Below, one piece after another: positions 55,730-64,000 of a stretch of DNA of 64,000 bases (within the stretch, counting starts at the first letter, position 1; every line of letters begins with the position of its first letter). Under the pieces are notes generated by a model. That model saw nothing but the letters and a program-made list of their open reading frames with translations, was not told the origin of the DNA and searched no databases. A program made the position numbers and the translations under genes. The stretch comes from Salibacterium lacus (GTDB taxonomy: Bacteria; Bacillota; Bacilli; Bacillales; Marinococcaceae). The stretch covers positions 1,488,001 to 1,552,000 of the forward strand of contig NZ_JBHUML010000002.1 in assembly GCF_042684865.1 (NCBI RefSeq). The letters run 5' to 3'.

Positions 55730-58036
55730 TTATTTTTTCTTTTTGTTCCCTTTATTTTTCGGGGCATTCTGGTAAAAAGATTTATTGTCCCCGTTGTTGT
55801 TTTTACCTTTTTGTTTCCCCTTCTTTGCTGTCGGGTTTTCTTTTTTGGAGCGGTCGCCGCCTTCAATAACGGTTGGACTGTCTTTTTTCTTCCGTTTTTT
55901 CGGTGGTTTCATGCCGACGATTTCAAAATCAATATCCGCTTCGTCGAGATTGACCTGCAGCACCCGGACCTCAACCTGATCGCCGATGCGGTAGATATTC
56001 CCGGTCCGTTCTCCGATGAGCGCGTACTGTTTTTCATCATAGTGGTAGTAGTCGTCCGTGAGATAGCTGATGTGGACCATGCCTTCGATGGTATTCTCAA
56101 GCTCTACGAACAGTCCGAAGTTGGCCGCTCCGCTGATGAATCCAGTGAATTCTTCGCCAACCTTATCTTTCATGTACTGCGCTTTTTTCACGTCATCGAC
56201 TTCGCGTTCGGCATCGACCGCGCGGCGTTCCATTTCCGAGGAATGCTTGGCGATGTCGGGAAGTTTTTCCCTCCAGGCTTCTTTTGTCTTCCCATCGAGG
56301 TTCTTCTTTACGAGGTATTCGCGGATCAGACGGTGGACAATCAGGTCCGGATAACGGCGGATCGGCGACGTGAAGTGCGTATAGAAATCCGAAGCCAGCC
56401 CGAAGTGGCCGAGGTTGTCCGCATCATAGCGGGCCTGCTGCATCGAGCGAAGCAGCACCGTATTAATCACTGCTTCTTCCGGTTCTCCTTTTACTTGATC
56501 GAGCACTTTCTGCATCGCGCTTGGGTGAATGGTGTTAGCCGTTCCTTTTACGACGTAGCCGAAATTGGTAACAAACTCAAGAAACCGTTCGAGTTTCTCG
56601 GAATCGGGGTCTTCGTGCACACGGTAGATAAACGGCACATTCATCCAGTGGAAGTGCTCAGCCACTGTCTCGTTGGCTGCGAGCATAAACTCTTCAATCA
56701 ACCGCTCCGCCACAGACCGGTCGATAAGTTCCACGTCCTGCGGTGTTCCGTCCTCGTCGACTTTCACTTCCGCTTCTTTGAAGTCAAAATCGATGGCGCC
56801 GCGTGCGAACCGTTTTTCCCTTAGAATTGCTGCAAGCTCTTCCATCTGTTCAAAAAGCGGTACGAGACTGCTGTATTTTTCTCTTGTTTCTTCGTCCTGC
56901 TGCTCCAGAATAAGGCGCACGTCACTGTACGTCATGCGTTCATTCGTGCGGATGACACTCTCGAAAATGTCGTGATCCACGACCTCTCCTTTTTCGTTGA
57001 TTTCCATTTCACATGACAAGGTGAGGCGGTCGACTTGTGGATTCAGACTGCAGATGCCGTTGGAGAGCCGGTGCGGAATCATCGGAATAACCCGGTCCAC
57101 GAGATACACACTCGTCGCGCGATCGTAGGCTTCTGTATCAATCGGGGAACCCTGCTCCACGTAATAGCTCACATCGGCAATGTGGACGCCGAGCTTGTAG
57201 TTCCCGTTATCAAGTCTCTTCACCTGCACCGCATCGTCCAGGTCTTTCGCGTCGGCCCCGTCAATAGTGACGATCGTTTCGTCCCTCAGGTCCCGGCGCT
57301 GTGCTATTTCTTCGGATTTAATTTCATCCGGTGTGTTATTGGCGTGATCCAGCGCTTCTTCCGGAAAGTCACCCGGAAGCCCGTGTTTGTGGATAATCGT
57401 TAGAATATCAACGCCCGGATCATTTTTATGCCCGATGATATTTACGACTTTTCCTTCTGCGCTGAAACGGCCTTCCGGGTATTTCGAAATTTCCACGACC
57501 ACTTTATGACCGTCCACAGCACCATTTTCAGCGTCCTGTGGAATGAAGATATCATTGTTGATATGTTTATCGTCCACTTCCACAAAACCAAAAGAGCGGT
57601 TATCGATGTACGTTCCCACCACTTTGCTGACGCCGCGCTCGAGAATACGGACGATGGCACCTTCGGGTTTGGAACCCGAGGATTTCTGCTGCACACGCAC
57701 GAGCACGGTATCTTTATTCATGGCACCGTTCAGTTCATGCGCCGGCACAAACACATCCGCTTCTTCCTTGTTTTCCGGCAGAATAAAGGCAAAGCCGCGT
57801 TGATGGCTCTGTACTTCCCCTTTCAACAGGTTCATCTTTTCCGGAATGCCGTAACGGTTGCTGCGGGTGCGTACGATATCGCCAGATTCTTCCATTTCAT
57901 TTAAGGCTTTCATCAATTGTTTCGTTGCTTCGCCGTCTGTCATCTCAAAGGCTTCCTGTATTTCTTCGACCGACATCGGTTTGACGGCTTCTTCTTTCAT
58001 ATATTGCAGTAATTGCTGCTTCTCTTGCTCATCCAT
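55730..58036 (-). CDS. rnr: Ribonuclease R
   Basis: 3'-5' exoribonuclease of 768 aa that degrades structured RNA and helps quality control with SmpB/tmRNA. Order: N-terminal HTH (about 1-65), cold-shock domains (about 70-215), RNB catalytic domain with DGADAKDLDDAVQV (about 265-278), S1 domain (..GEEFTGFISGAANFGLFVEL..), and a Lys-rich basic C-tail. Start is the ATG 9 nt after AAAGGAG; the next upstream ATG is within that site. Confidence 0.95.
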   Translation of the reverse strand: MDEQEKQQLLQYMKEEAVKPMSVEEIQEAFEMTDGEATKQLMKALNEMEESGDIVRTRSNRYGIPEKMNLLKGEVQSHQRGFAFILPENKEEADVFVPAHELNGAMNKDTVLVRVQQKSSGSKPEGAIVRILERGVSKVVGTYIDNRSFGFVEVDDKHINNDIFIPQDAENGAVDGHKVVVEISKYPEGRFSAEGKVVNIIGHKNDPGVDILTIIHKHGLPGDFPEEALDHANNTPDEIKSEEIAQRRDLRDETIVTIDGADAKDLDDAVQVKRLDNGNYKLGVHIADVSYYVEQGSPIDTEAYDRATSVYLVDRVIPMIPHRLSNGICSLNPQVDRLTLSCEMEINEKGEVVDHDIFESVIRTNERMTYSDVRLILEQQDEETREKYSSLVPLFEQMEELAAILREKRFARGAIDFDFKEAEVKVDEDGTPQDVELIDRSVAERLIEEFMLAANETVAEHFHWMNVPFIYRVHEDPDSEKLERFLEFVTNFGYVVKGTANTIHPSAMQKVLDQVKGEPEEAVINTVLLRSMQQARYDADNLGHFGLASDFYTHFTSPIRRYPDLIVHRLIREYLVKKNLDGKTKEAWREKLPDIAKHSSEMERRAVDAEREVDDVKKAQYMKDKVGEEFTGFISGAANFGLFVELENTIEGMVHISYLTDDYYHYDEKQYALIGERTGNIYRIGDQVEVRVLQVNLDEADIDFEIVGMKPPKKRKKKDSPTVIEGGDRSKKENPTAKKGKQKGKNNNGDNKSFYQNAPKNKGNKKKK

Positions 58037-58164
58037 CTGGTTCATCTCCTTTCGTATCGTATGATCTGATAAGCCACGCCTGTTGATTTACCATATAAAG
58101 GAATGGGAAAGGATTCTATGAGGAGGGGACATCTGTGATCAAAGCATGTATCCCCCTTCTTTTT

Positions 58165-58286
58165 CGTTGGATGGAGCCGTCTGCCCGACTCCAGCGGGAG
58201 AAGCGTCAGCCGAAGATCACCGGGTGATTTTCCCGGTAGCTGAGGCGACGCCCGCGGAAAGCAGGCAGGAAAGGCGGAGTCCAACG
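58165..58286. repeat. Palindromic intergenic repeat, about 122 bp
   Basis: Ends CGTTGGA and TCCAACG are inverted. The inside folds (GCGTCAGC..GCTGAGGCGACGC and CCGGG..CCCGG) and carries ACTCCAGCGGGAG and CGCCCGCGGAAAGC words. From general knowledge such words are frequent in Bacillaceae intergenic repeats. It lies between rnr and est, in the 300-bp gap that otherwise has no gene. Confidence 0.55.
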
Positions 58287-58341
58287 AAACGCTTCCTATA
58301 TTTGCATAATCAAAAGCCGTGCTGATAAGCATTTTTTTATT

Positions 58342-59097
58342 CTATTTGTCTGATTCCCAGTCCAGCCGCTCCAGAAACTGATAAATGTCTTCATGGAGCT
58401 GTTCTTTTTCCGGACCATGAGTGATAACGTGGGAGGAATGTTCGTACCACTTCAATGTTTTATCATCGGAGGCGATATTGTCATGAATGACATTTGCGCT
58501 CTCAGGATGCACCATCGTATCCTGCACGGCCTGGACGACAAAAGCCGGTGTGTAAATCATATCGAGGGAATCTTTCACTTCGTCGATCGTTTCATTGATG
58601 GAGTAGAGCGTGTCGACCGGCAGTTCTTCAAACGATGCCATTTCCTTTTCAATCTGCTCTTCGTCTTTGTCCTCCATTTTTTTGAAATCACGCGCATACT
58701 GAAGTACACCTTGGTAGAGACGCTCTTTATTGTCTGTTGTAATGGCAGGGGCGCACATTGGTATGATACCCTTCAAATCAAACATGTATCCCGCCTTCAA
58801 CGTCATCAGACCACCCAGGGAAAGGCCTGCCACGGCAATTTCTTCATAGCCTTCGTTTTTCAGGTATTCCACTGCCTTTTCGACGTCATACCACCAGGCG
58901 TCTGTGTCGGCTTCCATCAATTCTTCCGGAGGAACACCGTGACCGGATAAAATCGGTGCATGGCAGGTGTATCCTTTTTTCTGCAGAAACCTGCCAAGCA
59001 TCCGGACATCCGCTGAATTTCCTGTGAATGCATGAAGCAGCAGCACAGCCCGGTTTCCTCCTTCAAAGGTAAATGGTTTTGGTGGCACTATTTTCAT
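58342..59097 (-). CDS. est: Carboxylesterase (Est30/YvaK-like)
   Basis: 251-aa alpha/beta-hydrolase. Nucleophile Ser93 lies in GLSLGGLM, acid Asp in QAVQDTMVHP (about 195) and His in EHSSHVITHG (about 225). The oxyanion motif is LLLHAFTGNSAD. This is the short-chain esterase group that sits between secG and rnr in many bacilli; the physiological substrate is unknown. Confidence 0.9.
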   Translation of the reverse strand: MKIVPPKPFTFEGGNRAVLLLHAFTGNSADVRMLGRFLQKKGYTCHAPILSGHGVPPEELMEADTDAWWYDVEKAVEYLKNEGYEEIAVAGLSLGGLMTLKAGYMFDLKGIIPMCAPAITTDNKERLYQGVLQYARDFKKMEDKDEEQIEKEMASFEELPVDTLYSINETIDEVKDSLDMIYTPAFVVQAVQDTMVHPESANVIHDNIASDDKTLKWYEHSSHVITHGPEKEQLHEDIYQFLERLDWESDK

Positions 59098-59227
59098 CGT
59101 AGGTTCCCCTTTCTCTCTCTATGATTCCTATCTTCCAGGTATCAATATACCCTGTTTTACGCGATTCAAGCCCCTTCTTCAAAAGAAAAGCTTTTACGTT
59201 GAGCTGCACCGGATTCGCCTGCAAAGC

Positions 59228-59272
59228 ATAAAAAAACAGCAGGAACTGTGTGGATCCCGCTGCTTTCGTTTA
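59228..59272 (-). terminator. Intrinsic terminator after secG
   Basis: AAAGCAGCGGG...CCTGCTGTTTTTTT stem on the minus strand with an approximately 11-nt loop. Confidence 0.82.
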
Positions 59273-59293
59273 TCGGCATACGATATTTTCTGT

Positions 59294-59524
59294 TTACAGA
59301 AAGTAACCAAGTAGCAGAGTAAGCACAAAAAACAGTACAGCCAGTACGACAGTGGCACGGCTTAAAAAGGCTTCCACCCCGCGTGCTTTCTGTTTCCCGA
59401 TCATCTGCTCTGCTCCGCCGGAAATAGCTCCGGATAAACCTGCGCTCCGGCCGGACTGCAACAGCACAACGGCAATCAGCGAAAGCGACACAATAATCAA
59501 CAGTACGTAAAGCAACGTTTCCAA
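59294..59524 (-). CDS. secG: Preprotein translocase subunit SecG
   Basis: 76-aa SecG, two transmembrane helices (about 3-22 and 56-74) around the conserved cytoplasmic loop VLLQSGRSAGLSGAISGGAE and GKQKARG. The TTG start lies 8 nt after GGAGG and gives exactly the length of B. subtilis SecG; an ATG 7 codons upstream would place the ribosome site inside the gene. Confidence 0.9.
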   Translation of the reverse strand: METLLYVLLIIVSLSLIAVVLLQSGRSAGLSGAISGGAEQMIGKQKARGVEAFLSRATVVLAVLFFVLTLLLGYFL

Positions 59525-59611
59525 ACCTGACACCTCCACGTCCATTTCACACTACCATTAATGTAACACAACCCTGTCCCAATGGCAAATATTCCTTAAA
59601 AGAAACAACAG

Positions 59612-59650
59612 AGAGGGGGGGCTGTATCTTTTGATACAGCCCCCCCCAGT
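59612..59650 (-). terminator. Intrinsic terminator of the glycolytic operon
   Basis: GGGGGGGCTGTATC-aaaa-GATACAGCCCCCCC: very strong 14-bp stem, 11 bp after the eno stop; the following run is TCTCTGTTG, so it may act mainly as a 3' stabiliser. Confidence 0.85.
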
Positions 59651-59660
59651 GGCAGAGTGC

Positions 59661-60944
59661 TTATTTGTTCAGGTTATAAAAAGCCTGTTTGCCTGGATAG
59701 ATGGACGTGTTTCCAAGCTCGTCTTCAATCCGGATTAATTGATTGTATTTTGCCACCCGGTCAGTACGGGACGGCGCGCCGGTTTTGATCTGGCCGGCGT
59801 TAACCGCTACGGCGATGTCTGCAATCGTAGCGTCTTCGGTTTCACCGGAACGGTGGGACACAACAGCTGTGTAGCCCGCACGTTTTGCCATTTCCATCGC
59901 GTCGAAGGTTTCAGTAAGCGTACCAATCTGGTTCACTTTGACAAGAATGGAGTTGCCGACTCCTTCTTCAATACCGCGGGAAAGCTTGTTGGTGTTTGTA
60001 ACAAAGAGGTCATCGCCGACGAGCTGAACTTTGTCACCGATTGCGTCGGTAAGCTTCTTCCAGCCTTCCCAGTCGTTTTCGTCCAGACCGTCTTCAATCG
60101 AAACGATCGGATATTTCTCGACAAGCTCCTGATAGAAGGAAATCATCTCATCCGCCGACTTCACGACGCCTTCGCCTTTCAGGTTATAGCTTCCGTTTTC
60201 ATAAATCTCCGAAGAAGCAGCATCCATGGCCAGCTGTATTTCTTCTCCCGGCTTGTATCCTGCCTTTTCAATGGCGGTTACAATGGTCTGCAGCGCTTCT
60301 TCATTGGAACCAAGATCCGGCGCAAATCCACCTTCGTCGCCTACACCGGTGTTGTATCCTTTGTCTTTCAGTACTTTCTTCAGGTTATGGAAAATTTCCG
60401 CACCCATACGAAGCGCCTGTGGAAAGTTCTCTGCACCGACCGGCATGATCATGAATTCTTGAATATCAACGTTATTGTCGGCATGCTCGCCGCCGTTCAG
60501 GATATTCATCATTGGTACCGGAAGCGTCTTGGCGTTAAATCCGCCGAGATATTCGTAGAGCGGAATGCCGAGGTCATCCGCTGCAGCATGCGCGGAAGCC
60601 GATGATACGCCGAGAATTGCATTGGCTCCGAAATTCTCTTTATTGTCGGTGCCATCAAGCTCCAGCAGCAGGTCATCGATACCGGTTTGATCGGTCACTT
60701 CCATCCCAATTACTTCCGGTGCAATATCTTCATTGACGTGATCCACCGCTTGAAGGACTCCTTTGCCCATGTAGCGGTCCCCGCCGTCGCGCAGTTCTAC
60801 GGCTTCGTGTTCTCCTGTCGAAGCACCGCTTGGGACGAGGGAGCGTCCAAAGGCTCCTGTTTCTGTATAGACTTCCACTTCCACGGTAGGGTTTCCGCGG
60901 GAGTCAAGCACTTCGCGTGCGTATATGTCTGTAATCATACTCAT
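59661..60944 (-). CDS. eno: Enolase
   Basis: 427-aa enolase interconverting 2-phosphoglycerate and phosphoenolpyruvate. Motifs: IYAREVLDSRGNPTVEVEVY at the N-terminus, the Mg2+ site SIEDGLDENDWEGWKKL, Lys in ILVKVNQIGTLTE, and the catalytic loop SHRSGETED. It is the last gene of pgk-tpiA-gpmI-eno. Confidence 0.97.
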   Translation of the reverse strand: MSMITDIYAREVLDSRGNPTVEVEVYTETGAFGRSLVPSGASTGEHEAVELRDGGDRYMGKGVLQAVDHVNEDIAPEVIGMEVTDQTGIDDLLLELDGTDNKENFGANAILGVSSASAHAAADDLGIPLYEYLGGFNAKTLPVPMMNILNGGEHADNNVDIQEFMIMPVGAENFPQALRMGAEIFHNLKKVLKDKGYNTGVGDEGGFAPDLGSNEEALQTIVTAIEKAGYKPGEEIQLAMDAASSEIYENGSYNLKGEGVVKSADEMISFYQELVEKYPIVSIEDGLDENDWEGWKKLTDAIGDKVQLVGDDLFVTNTNKLSRGIEEGVGNSILVKVNQIGTLTETFDAMEMAKRAGYTAVVSHRSGETEDATIADIAVAVNAGQIKTGAPSRTDRVAKYNQLIRIEDELGNTSIYPGKQAFYNLNK

Positions 60945-60962
60945 TTCTGCATTACTCCTTTG

Positions 60963-62495
60963 TTATTTTATTAGGGACTGTCCTGTCATTTCTTCGGGTT
61001 TGTCCATCTGAAGCAGGTCCACCGCTGTCGGGCATAAATCGGCAAGAATACCTTCCTCCCGAAGGGTCAGCCCCTGTTTGGTCACAATGACGGGAACCTG
61101 ATTTGTTGTATGAGCTGTCATCGGCTCGTCTTCAAGCGTAATCACTTCGTCCGCGTTGCCGTGATCGGCGGTGATAATCGCCTGTCCGCCTTTTTCGGTA
61201 ATCAAATCCACAACCCGGCCAAGGCATTCATCTACCGCTTCCACGGCTTGAATGGTGGCGTCAAGTTTCCCGGAGTGTCCAACCATATCCGGATTGGCAA
61301 AGTTCAGGACGATAAAGTCATGACGATCAGCGTTAATCTCGTCCAGAAGAGCCTCCGTTACCTGATAGGCACTCATCTCCGGCTGCAGGTCATAGGTGGC
61401 AACTTTCGGAGAATCGATGAGAATGCGGTTCTCTCCTTCGAATTCTTCCTGGCGTCCCCCGTTGAAAAAGAAAGTGACATGGGGATATTTTTCCGTTTCC
61501 GCAATCCGGAGCTGGCTGCGCCCCGCTTCAGCGAGTGTTTCCCCCATTGTGTTCTTAAGGTCCTGCGGAGGGTAGGCGACTTCGGCCTGCACCGATTCAC
61601 TGTAGTTCGTCATCGTGACAAAGTGCAGATTCTCCGGAGCTTTCTCCCCGGTATCAAAACCGTCAAACTCTTTACTCGTGAACACTTCCGACAGCTGGAT
61701 GGCACGATCCGGGCGGAAATTGAAGAACACGACGGCGTCTTCATCTTCAACGAGTCCGGTTGGTTCCCCGTCTTCGTTTTTCAGCACGCAGGGTTCGAGA
61801 AACTCATCCCAGATTTCATTTTGATAAGATTGTTCGATCGCTTCTTCCGGGCTGTTAAAGGCCGGACCGTCTCCGTATACAAGCACGCGGTACGACTTTT
61901 CAAGACGCTCCCAGCGCTGGTCCCGGTCCATCGCATAGTAGCGCCCATGCAGACTTGCCAGGCGGCCGACACCGATGTCCCTCATTTTCTGCTGAAGCTG
62001 TTCCACATACGACTTGGCCGTTGTCGGGCCGACGTCGCGGCCGTCCAGAAAACCGTGCACATACACATTTTCGACGCCTTGAGCCTTGGCAGTGTCGAGC
62101 AGGGCAAAAAGATGATGGAGATGGCTGTGAACGCCCCCGTCGGAGAGCAGCCCGTAGAGATGAAGGCTGCTGTTATGTTCTTTAGCGTGTGTCACAGCTC
62201 CAGTCAGCGCTTCATTCTGGTAGAACGTTCCTTCTTCAATGGCCTTATTGATGCGCGTCAGGCTTTGATACACCACTCTGCCGGCTCCGATGTTCATATG
62301 GCCGACTTCAGAGTTTCCCATCTGTCCTTCCGGGAGACCAACCGCTGTGCCGCAGGCTTCAAGACGGGTATGGGGATACATGTTCCAGTACCGGTCAAAA
62401 TTCGGAGTAGCTGCCTGCTCCACAGCGTTGCCTTTGGTCTCCCCGCGGAGGGCATAACCGTCCAGGATAATCAGTGCTACCGGCGCCTTGCTCAT
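60963..62495 (-). CDS. gpmI: 2,3-bisphosphoglycerate-independent phosphoglycerate mutase
   Basis: 510-aa Mn2+-dependent iPGM. The catalytic Ser lies in QMGNSEVGHMNIGAGR (about residue 62), metal ligands in IILDGY and ADHGNADE near the C-terminus. In spore formers this enzyme is sensitive to pH through Mn2+ binding. Overlaps tpiA by 4 bp. Confidence 0.96.
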   Translation of the reverse strand: MSKAPVALIILDGYALRGETKGNAVEQAATPNFDRYWNMYPHTRLEACGTAVGLPEGQMGNSEVGHMNIGAGRVVYQSLTRINKAIEEGTFYQNEALTGAVTHAKEHNSSLHLYGLLSDGGVHSHLHHLFALLDTAKAQGVENVYVHGFLDGRDVGPTTAKSYVEQLQQKMRDIGVGRLASLHGRYYAMDRDQRWERLEKSYRVLVYGDGPAFNSPEEAIEQSYQNEIWDEFLEPCVLKNEDGEPTGLVEDEDAVVFFNFRPDRAIQLSEVFTSKEFDGFDTGEKAPENLHFVTMTNYSESVQAEVAYPPQDLKNTMGETLAEAGRSQLRIAETEKYPHVTFFFNGGRQEEFEGENRILIDSPKVATYDLQPEMSAYQVTEALLDEINADRHDFIVLNFANPDMVGHSGKLDATIQAVEAVDECLGRVVDLITEKGGQAIITADHGNADEVITLEDEPMTAHTTNQVPVIVTKQGLTLREEGILADLCPTAVDLLQMDKPEEMTGQSLIK

Positions 62496-63250
62496 TTTGC
62501 TCCCGCCTCTACAAGCTTAAGGAATGCGTCCGGCTTGAGGCTGGCTCCTCCGACAAGCGCACCATCAATATGTTCTTTTTCCATGTAGCCGTCGATGTTT
62601 TCCGGCTTCACGCTGCCGCCGTACTGAATCCGTACTTTTTCCGCTGTGTCCTGATCATACAGTTCCGCCAAAACTTTACGGACCGTGCCGCACGTTTCAT
62701 CCGCATCTTCAGCGCTTGAGGACTTCCCTGTACCAATGGCCCAGATTGGTTCGTAGGCTACGACAACGTCGGAAGCTTTCTCCGCACTAATTCCTTCGAA
62801 ACCTTTTGCCACCTGTCCGCGTACGACCTGTTCTGTTTCATTGTTTTCACGCTGTTCAAGGGACTCCCCGCAGCACATAATCGGTGTGATACCGTAGCTG
62901 AACGCAGCATGGACCTTCTGGTTGACGCTTTCGTCGGTTTCATTGAACATCTCACGGCGCTCGGAGTGTCCGATGATCGAATACGTGATGCCAAGGTCTT
63001 TCAGCGCAGCCGGACTGATTTCACCGGTGAATGCGCCGCTTTCTTCAAAATGCATCGTCTGGGCCCCGATGTGTACATCCGAGCCTGCTGCTTTATCGTT
63101 CATTTCCTTTAAAAACAGAGCTGGTGCGCACACTACCGTTTCCACTTCGTTACCGGAAGGGACATGTCCTTTGATTTCTTCGATGAAGGACACGGCTTCT
63201 TCATGCGTTTTGTTCATTTTCCAGTTTCCTGCAATAATCGGCTTTCTCAC
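62492..63250 (-). CDS. tpiA: Triosephosphate isomerase
   Basis: 252-aa TIM barrel. Active-site residues: Lys11 in GNWKMNK, His95 in IIGHSERRE, Glu about 167 in VAYEPIWAIGTG, and the phosphate loop GGSVKPENI. GTG start 6 nt after AAGGAG. 31 bp after pgk. Confidence 0.96.
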   Translation of the reverse strand: MRKPIIAGNWKMNKTHEEAVSFIEEIKGHVPSGNEVETVVCAPALFLKEMNDKAAGSDVHIGAQTMHFEESGAFTGEISPAALKDLGITYSIIGHSERREMFNETDESVNQKVHAAFSYGITPIMCCGESLEQRENNETEQVVRGQVAKGFEGISAEKASDVVVAYEPIWAIGTGKSSSAEDADETCGTVRKVLAELYDQDTAEKVRIQYGGSVKPENIDGYMEKEHIDGALVGGASLKPDAFLKLVEAGAK

Positions 63251-63281
63251 ACGTAAAACTCCTTCCTGTCTTCTGTAAGTT

Positions 63282-64000
63282 TTATCTGTCATTCAGTGCT
63301 GCGACACCCGGCAGTACTTTGCCTTCCATAAACTCAAGCGATGCTCCGCCGCCTGTGGAAATATGGCTCATCTGATCGGCGAGACCAAATTTCTCAACAG
63401 CTGCCGCCGAATCGCCGCCGCCAATAACCGTGTAGGTGTTGTCAGCCTGCGCAAGCGCTTCGCCTACGCCTCTTGTACCTTTGGAAAACAGGTCAAATTC
63501 AAACACACCCATCGGTCCATTCCATAGTACCAGTTTGGAGTTCTGAACGACATCGGTATACGTATCGATCGTTTTCGGTCCGATATCAAGCGCTTCCCAG
63601 TCGGAAGGGATATTATCAATGTTGACGATTCTGGTATCCGCCTCATTGCTTAAGTCATCCGCGATGGTGACATCAAGCGGCATATAAAAGTTGACGCCGT
63701 TTTCTTCGGCTTTTTTCATATAGTCTTGCGCCAGCTGCAGTTTATCTTCATCCAGCAGCGATTTGCCGATTTCGTATCCTTTGGCTTTGACGAATGTATA
63801 GGCAAGTCCCCCACCGATGATAAGGTTGTCGACTTTATCGAGCAGGTAATCGATGACTCCGATTTTGTCTTTTACTTTCGCGCCGCCGATAATAGCGGTG
63901 AACGGGCGGTCCGGATCTTCAAGCGCCTGGCCGAGCACTTCAAGTTCTTTTTCCATCAGAAGTCCGGAAACCGACGGCAGATGACGGGCGATGCCTTCTG
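63282..64000 (-). CDS. pgk: Phosphoglycerate kinase (C-terminal part, 5' end outside window)
   Basis: C-terminal approximately 239 residues of PGK, from HLPSVSGLLMEKELEVLG onward, with the nucleotide motif GGAKVKDKIGV, LIIGGGLAYTF, the ATP-binding GGGDSAAAVEKF (about 55 residues from the end), and SHISTGGGASLEFMEG. First enzyme visible in the operon; gapA or cggR is expected beyond the edge. The frame is intact to the edge. Confidence 0.95.
   Translation of the reverse strand, partial: EGIARHLPSVSGLLMEKELEVLGQALEDPDRPFTAIIGGAKVKDKIGVIDYLLDKVDNLIIGGGLAYTFVKAKGYEIGKSLLDEDKLQLAQDYMKKAEENGVNFYMPLDVTIADDLSNEADTRIVNIDNIPSDWEALDIGPKTIDTYTDVVQNSKLVLWNGPMGVFEFDLFSKGTRGVGEALAQADNTYTVIGGGDSAAAVEKFGLADQMSHISTGGGASLEFMEGKVLPGVAALNDR

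Overview
The window is chromosomal DNA of a low-to-moderate GC, endospore-forming Firmicute of the Bacillaceae type. Gene order matches the Bacillus subtilis blocks suf-yurZ-metQPN-gcvH-yusI, secG-est-rnr-smpB-ssrA and pgk-tpiA-gpmI-eno. An ectoine hydroxylase gene with a SigB-like promoter, plus the acidic, Glu/Asp-rich surface proteins, suggests a salt-tolerant organism. CotF-type coat proteins indicate sporulation. The two ends of the window are cut inside sufD (left) and pgk (right).

Layout. 1-11.3 kb: sufD/sufC (promoter overlapped by a Fur-like site), a yurZ-like gene, a methionine-type ABC importer, a heterodimeric ABC exporter with one degenerate ATP site, gcvH, an ArsC/Spx-like protein and two CotF-like genes. 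11.4-17 kb: ectD, a DUF2254 membrane protein, small membrane proteins, ilvD and a 400-bp MITE-like element. 17-21.2 kb: a Fur-controlled yclNOPQ-type siderophore importer. 21.2-26.2 kb: ZIP transporter, catalase, aldo/keto reductase and a YfmJ-like oxidoreductase. 26.3-31.9 kb: a licBCAHR-type beta-glucoside PTS operon with a perfect cre site. 32-39 kb: type II NADH dehydrogenase with a Rex-like site, an intact IS256-family insertion with a 9-bp target duplication, a TspO-like protein, an SDR/DUF2867 protein and a NERD protein. 39-41.2 kb: a YhaQP-type ABC transporter. 41.3-53.7 kb: one long minus-strand Tad (Flp) pilus operon that ends in a glycine-rich secreted hydrophobic protein, a tandem array of four approximately 100-aa membrane paralogues (one broken), an OmpA-domain lipoprotein and another lipoprotein. 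54.4-59.6 kb: ssrA, smpB, rnr, est and secG. 59.6-64 kb: the lower glycolysis operon.

Most interesting signals. (1) The tmRNA gene is split in its T-loop by a 273-nt group I intron (P1, P2, P3, P4, P7, P8 and P9 can be drawn by hand). (2) Three intergenic arrays of eight short motifs share exactly the same spacing, 21-21-21-19-21-21-21 bp. Two (TATCCG type) flank the NERD gene and are column-by-column homologues. The third (TTGGCTGGTAA type) has an unrelated sequence but identical geometry. (3) Three further gaps hold arrays of a GGACAC/GTGTCC motif in alternating orientation at about 20.5 or 25.7 bp pitch. One of these was split by the IS256 insertion. (4) The Tad operon's end has the architecture of a toxin with a tandem immunity-gene array, including duplicated remnants of the large gene's 3' end between the paralogues. 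No CRISPR array, rRNA or tRNA gene was seen.
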